From Apoda limacodes (lineage: Eukaryota; Arthropoda; Insecta; Lepidoptera; Limacodidae), in NCBI GenBank assembly GCA_946406115.1, contig OX291552.1, positions 1,178,001 to 1,242,000 of the forward strand: a stretch of 64,000 nt of DNA. The letters run 5' to 3'. A program made the position numbers and the translations under genes. Below, piece after piece: positions 10,611 to 22,099 of the stretch (position 1 is its first letter; each line of letters begins with the position of its first letter). The notes beneath the pieces were generated by a model, which saw only the letters and a program-made list of their open reading frames with translations, was not told the DNA's origin and ran no database searches.

Positions 10611-11499
10611 GTATGCTCTGACAAGTTATCACAATGCTATTCATTATTATGTTCTGTTTATATGTTAGTAATTGGAATCGTATAGGCTGTCGGTTTTTCG
10701 AAAGACGTGGCCAGCCCACCGCCACGTCAACGTGCTGTTTCTACGAGCTATGTCGGTGACTTGTTTTTCGGATGTTCACAATTCGGCTTCGATCTCTTAG
10801 AGACACTCTGTGCATAGCTCGTTTGACTAGCCTTGTGGACTAGCCCCGCTGTAACTATCCACGTTTCGACAGAGTAAGTCAAGACAGGACCTTGGGCATT
10901 GCCAAATATAAAGGCATATAAAGATAGATAAAAAAGTTCTATTAACTACAAAGAAACTTTTAAAAATTTAACCGTTTTCAATACCACTCTAAAAAGTGGG
11001 TCAAGGTGCAAGCAAGATTTGACCAATTGAGAAGAACAAATCCAGTTCCATAAAAGCTTGTAATAAACCTTACGCAGATAGACAATAAGCTAAGTGGCGA
11101 CGACGAAGATTATTGAACGGTCAGCAACGTGCGACTGATGACAATTGGGCTCCGCTGAAAATCAGCGCTATGGCTATTAAGCTGCAGCACATGCTGAGTG
11201 GCGTCCATTTTGCACATTGCACTACGACACCCATGATACAAAAACTCATATTTAACTGTGATATATTTATGTGTTCTTGTTTTTATGTGCTTATTTTTTG
11301 TTATTTTTCTTTGTGTAATGTGAAATAAATAACTGTCTAACTGATGCCCCAGGTGTTGCAAGCGTCCATAGGCTGCGTTGACCGCTTACCATTAGGCGGA
11401 CCGCAAGCTGATTTGCATCCTTAGTGGTTTACTTGGTTAGCGTAATAATGCATCATTTTTTCCAGCACTATTAATGCTTTTTTTATATGTATACGACAG
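10611..11499 (+). other. dx: deltex intron A-B, with split LINE tail and a 199-bp inserted element
   Basis: The first 490 bp show nothing recognisable. At 11113-11133 and 11347-11425 are pieces of the jockey-like LINE tail (ggtcagcaacgtgcg; gttgcaagcgtccataggct). They are separated by a 199-bp insert listed separately. The final 60 bp are T-rich up to the acceptor. Confidence 0.6.
11141..11339 (+). mobile_element. 199-bp retroposon-like insert with 7-bp target duplication
   Basis: It is flanked on both sides by ACTGATG (11134-11140 and 11340-11346) and interrupts the jockey-like LINE tail exactly. The right end is AT-rich with AATAAATAACTGTCTA, which suggests a 5'-truncated retroposed copy of a transcript with a polyadenylation signal near its end. 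It starts ACAATTGGGCTCCGCTG. I do not recognise the family. Confidence 0.7.
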
Positions 11500-11694
11500 G
11501 AGTTCGGTGCCACATCCCACAGCAGCACACGGGCTCGAGTGTGCAGTCCGTGCAGTCCGCGCAGTCCGTGCAGTCTGCACCGGCGCCGCGCGTGACCCGC
11601 GACCCCGCCCCCCGTCCCGGTGCGCGCAGTGTCTCCCCCCCGACACGCAAACCCAACCTCGCAAGACAGATCCTGCATAACTTGAATATATTCA
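11500..11694 (+). CDS. dx: deltex exon B: Ser/Gln/Pro linker
   Basis: The acceptor tacgacag ends at 11499 and the donor is ttca|gttagt at 11695. Phase is 1 in and 1 out. It encodes 65 residues: VRCHIPQQHTGSSVQSVQS, three to four VQS/AQS repeats, a Pro/Arg segment (APAPRVTRDPAPRPG), then SPPTRKPNLARQILHNLNIF. No domain is recognised; linkers between WWE and RING in deltex are poorly conserved. The short VQS repeat reflects a local 9-10-bp duplication (gcagtccgtgcagtc). A read-through stop (TAG) lies 3 nt after the donor, so the splice is needed to keep the frame open. Confidence 0.68.
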
Positions 11695-11807
11695 GTTAGT
11701 CATCCCAACTTGTGCTTTAAATAATAATTTGCCCGATGGGTGGATAATTAAAATAGATATAATTTGTTAGTGATGTTATTGGTGCATTCTATACGTTGTG
11801 TGTCCAG

Positions 11808-11959
11808 GCAACAACAAGCCGGTGGTGTCGGCACACGCGGAGCACGGGGAGGGCCCGGGCACGGACGCGGAGAGCGGAACGGAGAGCGTCCGCACGCGCC
11901 GACACAGCGTCGACACTGTGTCCACGTACCTCAGTCACGAAAGCAAGGACAGTCTGCAG
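11808..11959 (+). CDS. dx: deltex exon C: acidic linker
   Basis: The acceptor is gtgtccag at 11807 and the donor is ctgcag|gtacct at 11960, with a 113-bp intron before it. Phase is 1 in and 0 out; the split codon becomes Ser. It encodes NNKPVVSAHAEHGEGPGTDA, then TESVRTRRHSVDTVSTYLSH and ESKDSLQ. The Ser/Thr-rich SVDTVSTYLSHESKDS segment looks like a conserved linker with possible phosphorylation sites. The next coding exon is 10.1 kb downstream, across the Zenon LINE and the 2.36-kb tandem duplication. Confidence 0.72.
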
Positions 11960-11984
11960 GTACCTACCTACTCACAAGTATGTT

Positions 11985-12502
11985 CAATTCAATCATCATC
12001 ATCATCATATCAGCCCATTGTCGTCCACTGCTGGACATAGGCCTCACCTAACTTTCTCCACAGCGTGCAACAACAAGTCGCAGTGCACAGAGCACAGTGC
12101 GGTTTCAGAGAAACTTCCTCCCGCGAACGCTTAAGTTGTGGAATGAGCTCCCTGCCAAGGTTTTCTGCAAGGACTACAGTATGGAGTTCTTCAAGAAAGA
12201 AGTTATTAGACTCCGACTCTTTCTCAAAAACATTCCCCGGCGTGTGTATCACAACTTACCAAATTTCATTATAATCAGTTCACCCTTATTCGCACTTAAC
12301 CCTGTCCGACTCCCACTTGACCCTTTTTTCTTTCTCAGAAACCCTCCCCGACGTGTGCATAACAACTAACCAAAATTTCACTAAAATCGGTTTACCCTTA
12401 GTGTGCGAGTCCGACTCGCACTTGACCCTTTTTTCTTTGTTAGAAACCTTTCCCGGCTTGTACATAACAACTTACCAAAATTTCATTAAAATCGGTTTAC
12501 CC
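11985..12502 (+). repeat. Composite of repeat tails in deltex intron C-D
   Basis: 11990-12055 holds an (ATC)n run followed by 'cagcccattgtcgtccactg', a very common lepidopteran repeat motif. 12085-12215 is a fragment of the jockey-like LINE C-terminus (RFQRNFLPRTLKLWNELPAK). 12210-12502 consists of three imperfect tandem units of about 100 bp, each with 'cgcacttgaccc', a T-run, and 'aaatttcattaaaatcggtt'. These are typical tail sequences of a dispersed lepidopteran repeat. Confidence 0.7.
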
Positions 12503-12785
12503 TTCAAAGTCAAAGTTAAAATGGTTTATTCAAATAAGGATTTTACAATCACTTTTGAATCTTTAAAGTTATAAAATATTATTTTTTGAACCCTCGCACT
12601 TTCCCGCCGGTTCACAATGTTGTTGATTTCTCCCGAGAAGAATCCGGCAAGAAACTCGATAGTTACTCTTTTAAAAACACTATCAATAATATAAATAAAC
12701 TAAAAATACAATTAATGTTTTAAATAAAAAATTTTTAGCCGTACAATTTTATGTTATTTCCATTTTTTCCTGTAATTGAGCATCA

Positions 12786-14500
12786 TCAGTCCCAAGGATT
12801 TTTATCATTTACATAGTCTGAAATATTGTAGTATGCCTTTTTACAAAGTACCTGCTTGATAAAATATTTAAATTTACTTATTGATAGATTTTGAATTTTA
12901 TTGGGAACTTTGTTGTAACAGTGTATACATTGCCCCATAAAAGAGTTACTTATTTTGTGTAGACGTGTATCATGCACCAACAGCTTATTTTTACTTCTAG
13001 TATTTACTTTGTGAACGTCACTTTTGTTGCTGAAACTATTGATATTTTTATGTACATATAAAAGATTTTCATATATGAACTGCGACACTAAAGTTAAAAT
13101 TTTTACTTCCCTAAACCTATCCCTCAGAGATATCCTAGATCCTAATTTATAAATAGCACGAATTGCACTTTTTTGTAACAAAAATATTGTACTTACATCA
13201 GCAGCGCTACCCCATTATAGGATACCATATGTCATTAAACTATGGAAATAGCTAAAATATACTATTTTTGCAGTGTCGACATCGGTCAATTGTCTTATTT
13301 TCTTGATCGCATACACGGCAGAGCTAAGTTTTTTGGCTATGTTATGAATATGAGGACCCCATTGAATTTGGAGTCCAGCGTTTTGCCAAGAAAGACTGTT
13401 GAATTAACAAGTTCTAATTGCTCGTCATTAATATTAATACATGTCTGTCTCTGACTAACATTTGGTAATGTAAATTTAACACATTTGGTTTTTTTTTTAT
13501 TAAGTAACAAATTATTAGCGTTAAACCAATATACAATATTAGAAAGGGCATTATTTAATTTATATGTCTGTCGTCTCTTAACTTTAAAAAGCAAAGAGGT
13601 GTCATCAGCAAATAAGACAATGTCATGTCATGGTTTTTTACATAATATGGGAGATCATTAATGTAAATAAGAAATAGAAAAGGACCTAAAATTGAGCCCT
13701 GGGGGACTCCCATAGTGACTGCTGATCCCAGAGATCTTTCACCGTTGACATCTATTTTCTGTACTCTCCTACTCATATAGGATGTCAAAAGGTCGAGAGG
13801 TTTGCCTCTAATACCATAGTGATGTAGCTTCTTGATGAGATTTTCATGTTGAACACAGTCAAATGCCTTAGATAAATCACAAAACACTCCAAGGGCGTCA
13901 TGCGAATCCTCCCAGGCGTTATATATATTTTTTAATAGTGCCACTCCTGCATCGGTTGTGGAACGGTCTTTCATAAAGCCAAAGTGTTTACTACTAAGTA
14001 GCTCATTAATACAGAAATGGCTTAACATTTGACAAAGTATGATTTTTTCAAAAACTTTACTGAGTATAGGTAGTATTGAAATAGGCCGAAAATTATTAGG
14101 ATCTGTAGAACTAGGTAAATAATTTAAAAAGAGGTACAACTTTGCTAAGTTTCATTTCATCAGGAAACACACCACTATCAACACAACTATTAAATATAAT
14201 GGCTAAGGGTTGTGCTATAACATGAATAATTGAATTTATAGTTTTTACAGAAAGTCCCCAAAGGTCTGTGGTGTTTTTATTTTTTAATGTTTTAAATGTA
14301 TTAATGATATCCGTAGGACTAATGTTTTTAAATACAAAGGGAACGTTACATTCAGGAACACTAGTTTTTAATAATGTTTCTGCTAAAATTGGACTTGAGT
14401 TTAGATGTTCAGTTGTTTTGAATGGAATATTCCTAAAAAACTGTTCAAAGGCAACTGCTACCTCAGAATTTGTTTTAAAACAAGCATCATCTACAATCAA
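12786..14500 (-). pseudogene. Zenon copy 1 reverse transcriptase and C-terminus, frameshifted
   Basis: The frame 14500-14111 encodes the region before the palm (IVDDACFKTNSEVAVAFEQF, LSVKTINSIIHVIAQPLAII). The frame 14139-13555 encodes the fingers and palm: PISILPILSKVFEKIILCQM, VFCDLSKAFDCVQHENL and GVPQGSILGPFLFLIYINDL. The catalytic FADD is disrupted by a frameshift near 13610-13630. 13594-13337 and 13181-12786 are the thumb and C-terminal domain, in other frames. The same protein is almost intact in copy 2. This copy cannot make active enzyme. Confidence 0.85.
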
Positions 14501-14863
14501 CTCAAAGTCCTGACAAGAATTCCTAGCTTTACCAGATTCATTATTTATTATGTTCCATGTAGTTTTTATTTTATTTGTTGAATTTTTTACTTTATGTCTG
14601 AGTCTACCTTTTTAAAGGTTTTTGAGTATTTTTTTTAAATATTCCCTAAATATTTGGCTATTATTATATGTTTTTTCTTTATATAATTCATACAGTTTAC
14701 GCCTACTTTTATGAATACCTGGAGTAGCCCATTCACTAAAACTAAAGCGACTGGAAATAAGTTTCTTTTTTGCAGTAAATATTTTATTATACTCTGTAGT
14801 AATAGTGTCAAGAACAGTATTGTACATATCATTTGGGTAGCCATTATAAAGCAAATCTGGAAG

Positions 14864-15592
14864 TTAATGCATTAAGTTAGATTTAAATGATTCAACCCGT
14901 TTAGTTGTTATTGGTATAAATTTAATTTCCTTTTTAGTAATACTATTCTTTCTTTCTAAAACCACTAACTGTCCACAATGATCTGACTCTAGATTGCTTA
15001 TAATTGATTTTTGAATTGGTTTTATGTCAGTAAATATATTGTCGATGCAAGTGGCACTGGATACAGCAATTCTAGTTGGTTCACAAAACAAATTATTTAA
15101 ATTAAAAGACTGAAATAAGGCAAGCAATCTGGTGCTTAATGAGCTATTTTCCAAAATGTTTATATCAAAGTCTCCACGAACAATGATTTGGTTCTTCCGG
15201 TTCTTCTCAGTACAAGGTCTCCCGCCCTGTAGACTTACGAACCGATTACAATTGCACAGCTCAATAGAAGCAGGTTGTTTAGCCAAATACTTGGCTGAAA
15301 TGTCAATTACACTACTATAATTACACTGCTCAATAAAAGCTGATTGTTTAGCCAAATTATTGGCTGTGGTGTTAATATAAAATGACAGCGACAAGGCTAA
15401 CACTCTGGTACAATGGTGTTTGAGATAATATTTATGTCTTGTCCTTATATAATTATGTCTAAAAATACTGTTAGTATCTATCACATGAAAGTTATTGTTA
15501 TTGCTAGACATAGTATGCAAAGCTAAATTTAACTCACATCTAAGGTTGTTTTCCTCCTGTGGCAAACCCTTACAATAGGGAAATGTAAACAT
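14864..15592 (-). pseudogene. Zenon copy 1: chimeric esterase-like/endonuclease frame (242 codons)
   Basis: Residues about 1-95 (TFPYCKGLPQEENNLRCELN, then FHVIDTNSIFRHNYIRTRHK) resemble the end of the esterase-like domain that CR1-clade LINEs carry in ORF1. From about residue 133 (QIIVRGDFDINILENSSLST) onward the frame is the second half of the endonuclease, ending VESFKSNLMH. In copy 2 (40992-40201) the endonuclease has its proper first half. Here the interval between ORF1 end and mid-endonuclease is lost, and the two halves are fused without a stop. The middle contains a local repeat (LAKQSAFIEQCN / LAKQPASIELCN). Confidence 0.7.
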
Positions 15593-15818
15593 TACATTTT
15601 TTATTACTTTAAGTGCGCTTATACTATTATAATATTGTCTTATTACATTACCCCTGTTACCGATAAATATTACTAATGTAGAGGATGGAGTGATTTTGTC
15701 AGACTTTATAACTACCTACTGTTTTTTAATTGCAACTTACATACTTCCAGATGTTCCACTAACTGTAATTTTTCTTTGCAGTAATTTACATTTCTACTAA
15801 ATATTTTTTGCTTTTTGA

Positions 15819-16333
15819 TCATTTTTTCATTTTTTTTATAAATCTGTTGATTTTGATGTATTTTTTTATCTGGTTTCTACTGCACTTAGCAAGCTTCACT
15901 GGTTTAGAAGAATTAATGGTGTCATCACCTGAAAGATCTATAGTGGTGGTATTGCTAGTTGCAGCAGAAACAAGATTAGGGGCCTTACTACATAATTCGT
16001 CAAAAAGATTTTGGGTTTGATGCTGTGTGTAAGTATGGGTGACCTCTTCAAGTTGTGAGATCTTGTTAAGGGCCACCAAATACCTCTGACTACAGCTGTC
16101 AAACGTTTCTTTAATTGGTCCCGCTCTTCTAGGACAGTACCATATTGAGTGTGCAACACTGACAACACATTGCGGAGGCTACTATTTTTGTTTAATATTT
16201 CTAAGAGTTCTCTTTCGTTATCATCCCTTTCACTGTATAGCTGATCACACTTTTCCTTGGAAATCTTTAGTTCCTGCAAAGCCAGTTGAAGTTTGGACTC
16301 TTCCTGGCGAGCAGATGCCTTGCGAGTCATCAT
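15819..16333 (-). pseudogene. Zenon copy 1 ORF1, coiled-coil region, frameshifted
   Basis: It starts at the ATG on the minus strand at 16333 (MMTRKASARQEESKLQLALQ) and continues with heptad-like charged sequence (LKISKEKCDQLYSERDDNER, LKKRL), a predicted coiled coil of about 75 residues. After a frameshift near 16085 the frame 16079-15819 continues with QNLFDELCSKAPN, TTTIDLSGDDTINSSKP and NQIKKYIKINRFIKKMKK. A coiled coil followed by a basic segment is expected for a LINE RNA-binding ORF1 protein. Confidence 0.65.
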
Positions 16334-16482
16334 TTTAAGGCTGTTTGAGCGTAATAAATACAAAAGAGAGAGGTTAAATCTTACCAAGGAATAGCTTGGC
16401 AACGTAACGAAAGAGATGGTTTGTTGACAATTTGCTTATTAATTGGTTACTTTACCTTACAACTGTGTTCTTTTATGAATAC

Positions 16483-18838
16483 AATACTGATAAATAATAG
16501 TAAAACTCACAATCACAACTAAATAATATACAAAATATGATTGAAAAATTTGATTATAACGGATGGATCGCAGGAACACTTGAAAAAAAATGTTATCTCG
16601 CAATTATTTATGTACATTTAAACCACTATTCTAAATATATTACTAGCTATTTGTAATGTTTTGCGTGAATTTATATTAAAAAAGGTACAATTTACTGAAA
16701 AACAATTAAATAAAATTACGACAACTTTTGGTCAGCTGTTACTTCATGGGTTGCCACAGGAAAGGATCCGACTCGCACTTGACCGTTTTTTTTAACAAAT
16801 TACCCGAATTGGTCCAGCCGTCTTTGAGTTTTCCATAGTGCGCAAGTCCGATTCGCACTTGACCGTTTTTTTCTTTCATAAAAGCCTTGCCCTAACACTA
16901 ACAAACACAACAAAAACAAATTACCCGAATTGGTCCAGCCGTCTTCGAGTTTTCCATAGTGCGCAAGTCCGATTCGCACTTGACCATTTTTTTTTTTCAT
17001 AAGAACCTTCTTCTGACAATAACAAACACAACAGAAAAAGAATTAGTGAAATCGGTCTAGCCGTTCACGCGTGATGGCGTGACCAAGGGAAATAGGGATG
17101 GCGGAACGGAGGTGGTGGCATCTATAGGGATGAAGACAGGCACGCACAGAGGCGGCCGGAACCAGAGCAAGTAAGAAAAAACACTTACTCAATCCAAATT
17201 GCCTACCGAAGGGGAGCGAGACAACAGTCCGTAACCTTTTTGCTCGCACACGCTGAGCGATGACGCTTCGGCTCGCACGAGCACTTGCAACACACAAAAC
17301 TCACACAAACGCAAACCGTCTACAAACAAAAGGAAGAATGATCAGTTCTTAGGAGCAATACAGAAAGAAACGGGAAAGAAACAAGAATCTCCAAAGCGAA
17401 CGGTCAATCTGGCCTTATTTCTACGGTGTTGCACAAGGCAACGGACGTGAAGCAGCAAGATTCTACAGATAACACCTTGAACGCCGAGGCGGACCACAAC
17501 CCTGATCATTACCCTGACTATCGTGTGTTCGTTAATACTCACAATACGTTCATGGCAGGCCGCATTCCTGGCCAACGTGGTGGTGAAGGCATTTTGAGAG
17601 TTGATCCGGAACGCAGGGAAATCGTTCTAGAGGAAGTGTAACTTAATAGAAGTACAAGTACGAGAGCAATGGCTCGTAATCTTGTCATGCCAAGAACTTC
17701 AATAAAAGATATTTTGCGTGAGGAATCTTTTCACGCCCATCACATACAAAAAGTACAAGCGTTGCAGCCTACAGATTATGAATTGAGAGTCGAGTTTTGT
17801 AGAACTATGTTGCAAAAAGAGGAAGACCCCGGATATTTTAATAAAATCATGTGGACGGATGAGTCAAGATTTGAGCGAACGGGGGTTTTCAATATACAGA
17901 AGATGATTTACCAATATTACTGGAATATGGAGAAGGACAATGGTGATCCAGAACGACGGCGCACCATGTCATTACGCGGCGCAAGTGCGTCGCCATTTAA
18001 ACCAGACGTACCCCAGCAGGTGGATCGGACGACGAGGGCCAATTGCCTGGCCACCACGCTCGTCTGACCTCAACCCCATAGATTTTTTTTTATCTGGGGC
18101 TACTTTAAAGAAATAACGTACGCCAGAGAAGCTTCAAGTAAAGAAGAGCTTAGAAGAAAAATTCACGAAGCCGAAACCGCTGTGAGAAATAACCGCGAAG
18201 CTTTTAGGTAGTTAAGACATAATTTTTTGCGCAGGTGTAGATTGTGCATTTCTGTGGAAGGGCAAAATTTTGAAAATTTACTTTAAATAAATTTATTGTG
18301 TTTTAACAATTAACTATGTTTTACTCAAATCCATCATAACGCAAAGAAAGTCAAAGATTTAAATAAAATAAAATGATTATTTTTTTCCTTAAAAAATGCC
18401 TTAATTTACTTTGAAGGTCAGTTACAGAAAATAAACCCTGAATAACCCTATTTTTATTTGGCCTTGTTTTAAAGTTTTATGTCTTAGGAAGTTTTTAAAA
18501 TTACTTTGAACCCAAAATCTCCCCATTTAATTTTTTTTTGATACTTTGAAATTTTGTGAGTACTGAGCTCAAATCTTAATTTTGAACTTTTGAATAAATT
18601 CTAAGTTCTGCAATTCCTAGATAAACCATATTTTTTGGGGGGTTAGGTTAGACTATGCTTATTAGTTATCACAAAAAAACTGAACCAGAAATCTTCAACC
18701 GAACGAGAAAAAAATCGAAAACTGATGTTAGGTGAAAATTACGAAAAAAATCATTAAAAAAATTCTATCTCGAAAACTACGAAAAATCGTAGAACATACA
18801 GGGGGGTGATTCGGATACTCCTGATCATAAAGTATCTA
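16483..18838 (+). repeat. Tandem duplication, copy A (2356 bp)
   Basis: Every base that I compared is repeated 2361 bp downstream at 18844-21199. The only difference I found is T at 17685 against A at 20046. Contents: an AT-rich lead, three 'cgcacttgaccgttttttt' tail units (16760-17040), a dispersed repeat fragment, and a dead Tc1/mariner-type transposase. The two copies are separated by 5 bp (CTAAT, 18839-18843). Confidence 0.93.
17426..18212 (+). pseudogene. Tc1/mariner (IS630-type) transposase relic, copy A
   Basis: Pieces in order: DNA-binding side (YRVFVNTHNTFMAGRIPGQR) at 17500-17580; 'TSTRAMARNLVMPRTSIKDI' spanning 17650-17700, the helix-turn-helix; then HHIQKVQALQPTDYELRVEF and FNKIMWTDESRFERTGVFNI with the first catalytic Asp (MWTDES). 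After residue about 105 the frame jumps: WPPRSSDLNPIDFF, carrying a later catalytic residue, lies in another frame at 18035-18085, and YAREASSKEELRRKIHEAE follows. The segment with the second catalytic Asp seems deleted. No activity is expected. Confidence 0.8.
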
Positions 18839-18843
18839 CTAAT

Positions 18844-21199
18844 AATACTGATAAATAATAGTAAAACTCACAATCACAACTAAATAATATACAAAATATG
18901 ATTGAAAAATTTGATTATAACGGATGGATCGCAGGAACACTTGAAAAAAAATGTTATCTCGCAATTATTTATGTACATTTAAACCACTATTCTAAATATA
19001 TTACTAGCTATTTGTAATGTTTTGCGTGAATTTATATTAAAAAAGGTACAATTTACTGAAAAACAATTAAATAAAATTACGACAACTTTTGGTCAGCTGT
19101 TACTTCATGGGTTGCCACAGGAAAGGATCCGACTCGCACTTGACCGTTTTTTTTAACAAATTACCCGAATTGGTCCAGCCGTCTTTGAGTTTTCCATAGT
19201 GCGCAAGTCCGATTCGCACTTGACCGTTTTTTTCTTTCATAAAAGCCTTGCCCTAACACTAACAAACACAACAAAAACAAATTACCCGAATTGGTCCAGC
19301 CGTCTTCGAGTTTTCCATAGTGCGCAAGTCCGATTCGCACTTGACCATTTTTTTTTTTCATAAGAACCTTCTTCTGACAATAACAAACACAACAGAAAAA
19401 GAATTAGTGAAATCGGTCTAGCCGTTCACGCGTGATGGCGTGACCAAGGGAAATAGGGATGGCGGAACGGAGGTGGTGGCATCTATAGGGATGAAGACAG
19501 GCACGCACAGAGGCGGCCGGAACCAGAGCAAGTAAGAAAAAACACTTACTCAATCCAAATTGCCTACCGAAGGGGAGCGAGACAACAGTCCGTAACCTTT
19601 TTGCTCGCACACGCTGAGCGATGACGCTTCGGCTCGCACGAGCACTTGCAACACACAAAACTCACACAAACGCAAACCGTCTACAAACAAAAGGAAGAAT
19701 GATCAGTTCTTAGGAGCAATACAGAAAGAAACGGGAAAGAAACAAGAATCTCCAAAGCGAACGGTCAATCTGGCCTTATTTCTACGGTGTTGCACAAGGC
19801 AACGGACGTGAAGCAGCAAGATTCTACAGATAACACCTTGAACGCCGAGGCGGACCACAACCCTGATCATTACCCTGACTATCGTGTGTTCGTTAATACT
19901 CACAATACGTTCATGGCAGGCCGCATTCCTGGCCAACGTGGTGGTGAAGGCATTTTGAGAGTTGATCCGGAACGCAGGGAAATCGTTCTAGAGGAAGTGT
20001 AACTTAATAGAAGTACAAGTACGAGAGCAATGGCTCGTAATCTTGACATGCCAAGAACTTCAATAAAAGATATTTTGCGTGAGGAATCTTTTCACGCCCA
20101 TCACATACAAAAAGTACAAGCGTTGCAGCCTACAGATTATGAATTGAGAGTCGAGTTTTGTAGAACTATGTTGCAAAAAGAGGAAGACCCCGGATATTTT
20201 AATAAAATCATGTGGACGGATGAGTCAAGATTTGAGCGAACGGGGGTTTTCAATATACAGAAGATGATTTACCAATATTACTGGAATATGGAGAAGGACA
20301 ATGGTGATCCAGAACGACGGCGCACCATGTCATTACGCGGCGCAAGTGCGTCGCCATTTAAACCAGACGTACCCCAGCAGGTGGATCGGACGACGAGGGC
20401 CAATTGCCTGGCCACCACGCTCGTCTGACCTCAACCCCATAGATTTTTTTTTATCTGGGGCTACTTTAAAGAAATAACGTACGCCAGAGAAGCTTCAAGT
20501 AAAGAAGAGCTTAGAAGAAAAATTCACGAAGCCGAAACCGCTGTGAGAAATAACCGCGAAGCTTTTAGGTAGTTAAGACATAATTTTTTGCGCAGGTGTA
20601 GATTGTGCATTTCTGTGGAAGGGCAAAATTTTGAAAATTTACTTTAAATAAATTTATTGTGTTTTAACAATTAACTATGTTTTACTCAAATCCATCATAA
20701 CGCAAAGAAAGTCAAAGATTTAAATAAAATAAAATGATTATTTTTTTCCTTAAAAAATGCCTTAATTTACTTTGAAGGTCAGTTACAGAAAATAAACCCT
20801 GAATAACCCTATTTTTATTTGGCCTTGTTTTAAAGTTTTATGTCTTAGGAAGTTTTTAAAATTACTTTGAACCCAAAATCTCCCCATTTAATTTTTTTTT
20901 GATACTTTGAAATTTTGTGAGTACTGAGCTCAAATCTTAATTTTGAACTTTTGAATAAATTCTAAGTTCTGCAATTCCTAGATAAACCATATTTTTTGGG
21001 GGGTTAGGTTAGACTATGCTTATTAGTTATCACAAAAAAACTGAACCAGAAATCTTCAACCGAACGAGAAAAAAATCGAAAACTGATGTTAGGTGAAAAT
21101 TACGAAAAAAATCATTAAAAAAATTCTATCTCGAAAACTACGAAAAATCGTAGAACATACAGGGGGGTGATTCGGATACTCCTGATCATAAAGTATCTA
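18844..21199 (+). repeat. Tandem duplication, copy B (2356 bp)
   Basis: Direct repeat of 16483-18838. Only copy B continues into the presumed right end of the transposon (to about 21240, ending 'ggccaccctgtata'), so copy A is truncated at its right end by the duplication junction. Confidence 0.93.
19787..20573 (+). pseudogene. Tc1/mariner (IS630-type) transposase relic, copy B
   Basis: This is the same broken transposase as copy A, with one amino-acid difference seen (MARNLDMPR here, MARNLVMPR in copy A). The identical frame breaks show that the gene was already dead before the duplication. The transposon's right terminus is preserved only downstream of this copy. Confidence 0.8.
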
Positions 21200-22099
21200 A
21201 ATTTTACGTTTGAACGTCAACTCCCCGGCCACCCTGTATACATACGCCCGTAAAACATTACCCTCCATTTGGGCACTCATATTGTAAGTATGCACGTCAG
21301 CATTAGTTTATTCACTTTACTCTGTTTACGTTCATTAACAGTTATTTGATTTTCTTTCAACTACGTAGTAATGTCATCAATCACTACAAAACCGATCACA
21401 CAGTACGTATTTTTTGCTTGGAACCAAAATAGCGCAAAAATGAAATCTCATGGTTGCACAGTTTTTCATTATTGAATATTTTTATTCTTTATTTAGATAA
21501 AAATTACCACAGAGGTTTAATGTCTCTCATTAAGTTTAATAATAAATGTATGCATTAGATCAAAATATACTGGCTGAAAATAAAAATCAGCTGAATAAAA
21601 CCGACGTTGAAAAAAAAGGGCGCATTTTGTACCATTGTAAAACTTTGATACTTCATATTTAACAAGAAAAGTTTAAGAAAATGGAAATGAGAGCGATATG
21701 AGTTAAACTCCAGAAAGTATAAAAACAGCTGCAAATGAAATTGTAAAAACCCCTTTGGCCACAAAAAAAAATTTTTAAATAAAAACGAAAAATTAAAATA
21801 TAATCAATAAAATGTTATGTATCCCGTACTAATTCCGGATATTTGAATATACCTCCGATTGACCCATGAAGGGCAGGAGACCATTTGGATTAGATCGGGT
21901 TTCGAAACGCCCACGTTCGTAGCGAGCGATACCCCTGGTCAGTTTCGACACGTTGGGTCCTTGATAATTTGGACGGCTGCACGGGACGGGGGAGGGGATG
22001 TGGGTCGGGTCGCGTTACTTACAACACAGCGCATTATAACATTGTACTGGCAACAGTCTGTGACGTAAGTATGTACATAATATATGTGTGTGCGTGCAG
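21200..22099 (+). other. dx: Rest of deltex intron C-D
   Basis: 21200-21240 is the right end of the Tc1/mariner-type element. The rest is AT-rich with no coding signal. 21850-22040 is a GC-richer stretch (gcccacgttcgtagcgagcg) that I do not recognise. The last 20 bp before the acceptor are GT-rich. Confidence 0.55.

Larger units (their letters stand above)
12503..16410 (-). mobile_element. CR1/Zenon LINE, copy 1 (internally rearranged)
   Basis: Read on the minus strand from 16.33 kb down, the order is: coiled-coil ORF1 (16333-15819, frameshifted), an esterase-like end of ORF1 fused to the endonuclease end (15592-14864), the RT N-terminal region (14854-14612), the RT (14500-13555, frameshifted near 14120), and the C-terminus (13594-12786). 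The 3' untranslated part ends at about 12503 with 'caaagtcaaagtt..aaatggtttattca', shared with copy 2 at 37836. Frames are broken. It sits in the deltex intron C-D in antisense orientation to the gene. Confidence 0.88.

Noticed and set aside
16800..17297. Minus-strand frames in the tandem duplication (GQVRIGLAHYGKLEDGW...)
   Set aside because: They are made of tandem repeat-tail units (cgcacttgaccg...) and have no family match.
21855..22068. Possible extra deltex exon (GC-richer frame before exon D)
   Set aside because: No splice borders that keep the phase, no deltex-like motif, and exons C and D already join in phase 0.
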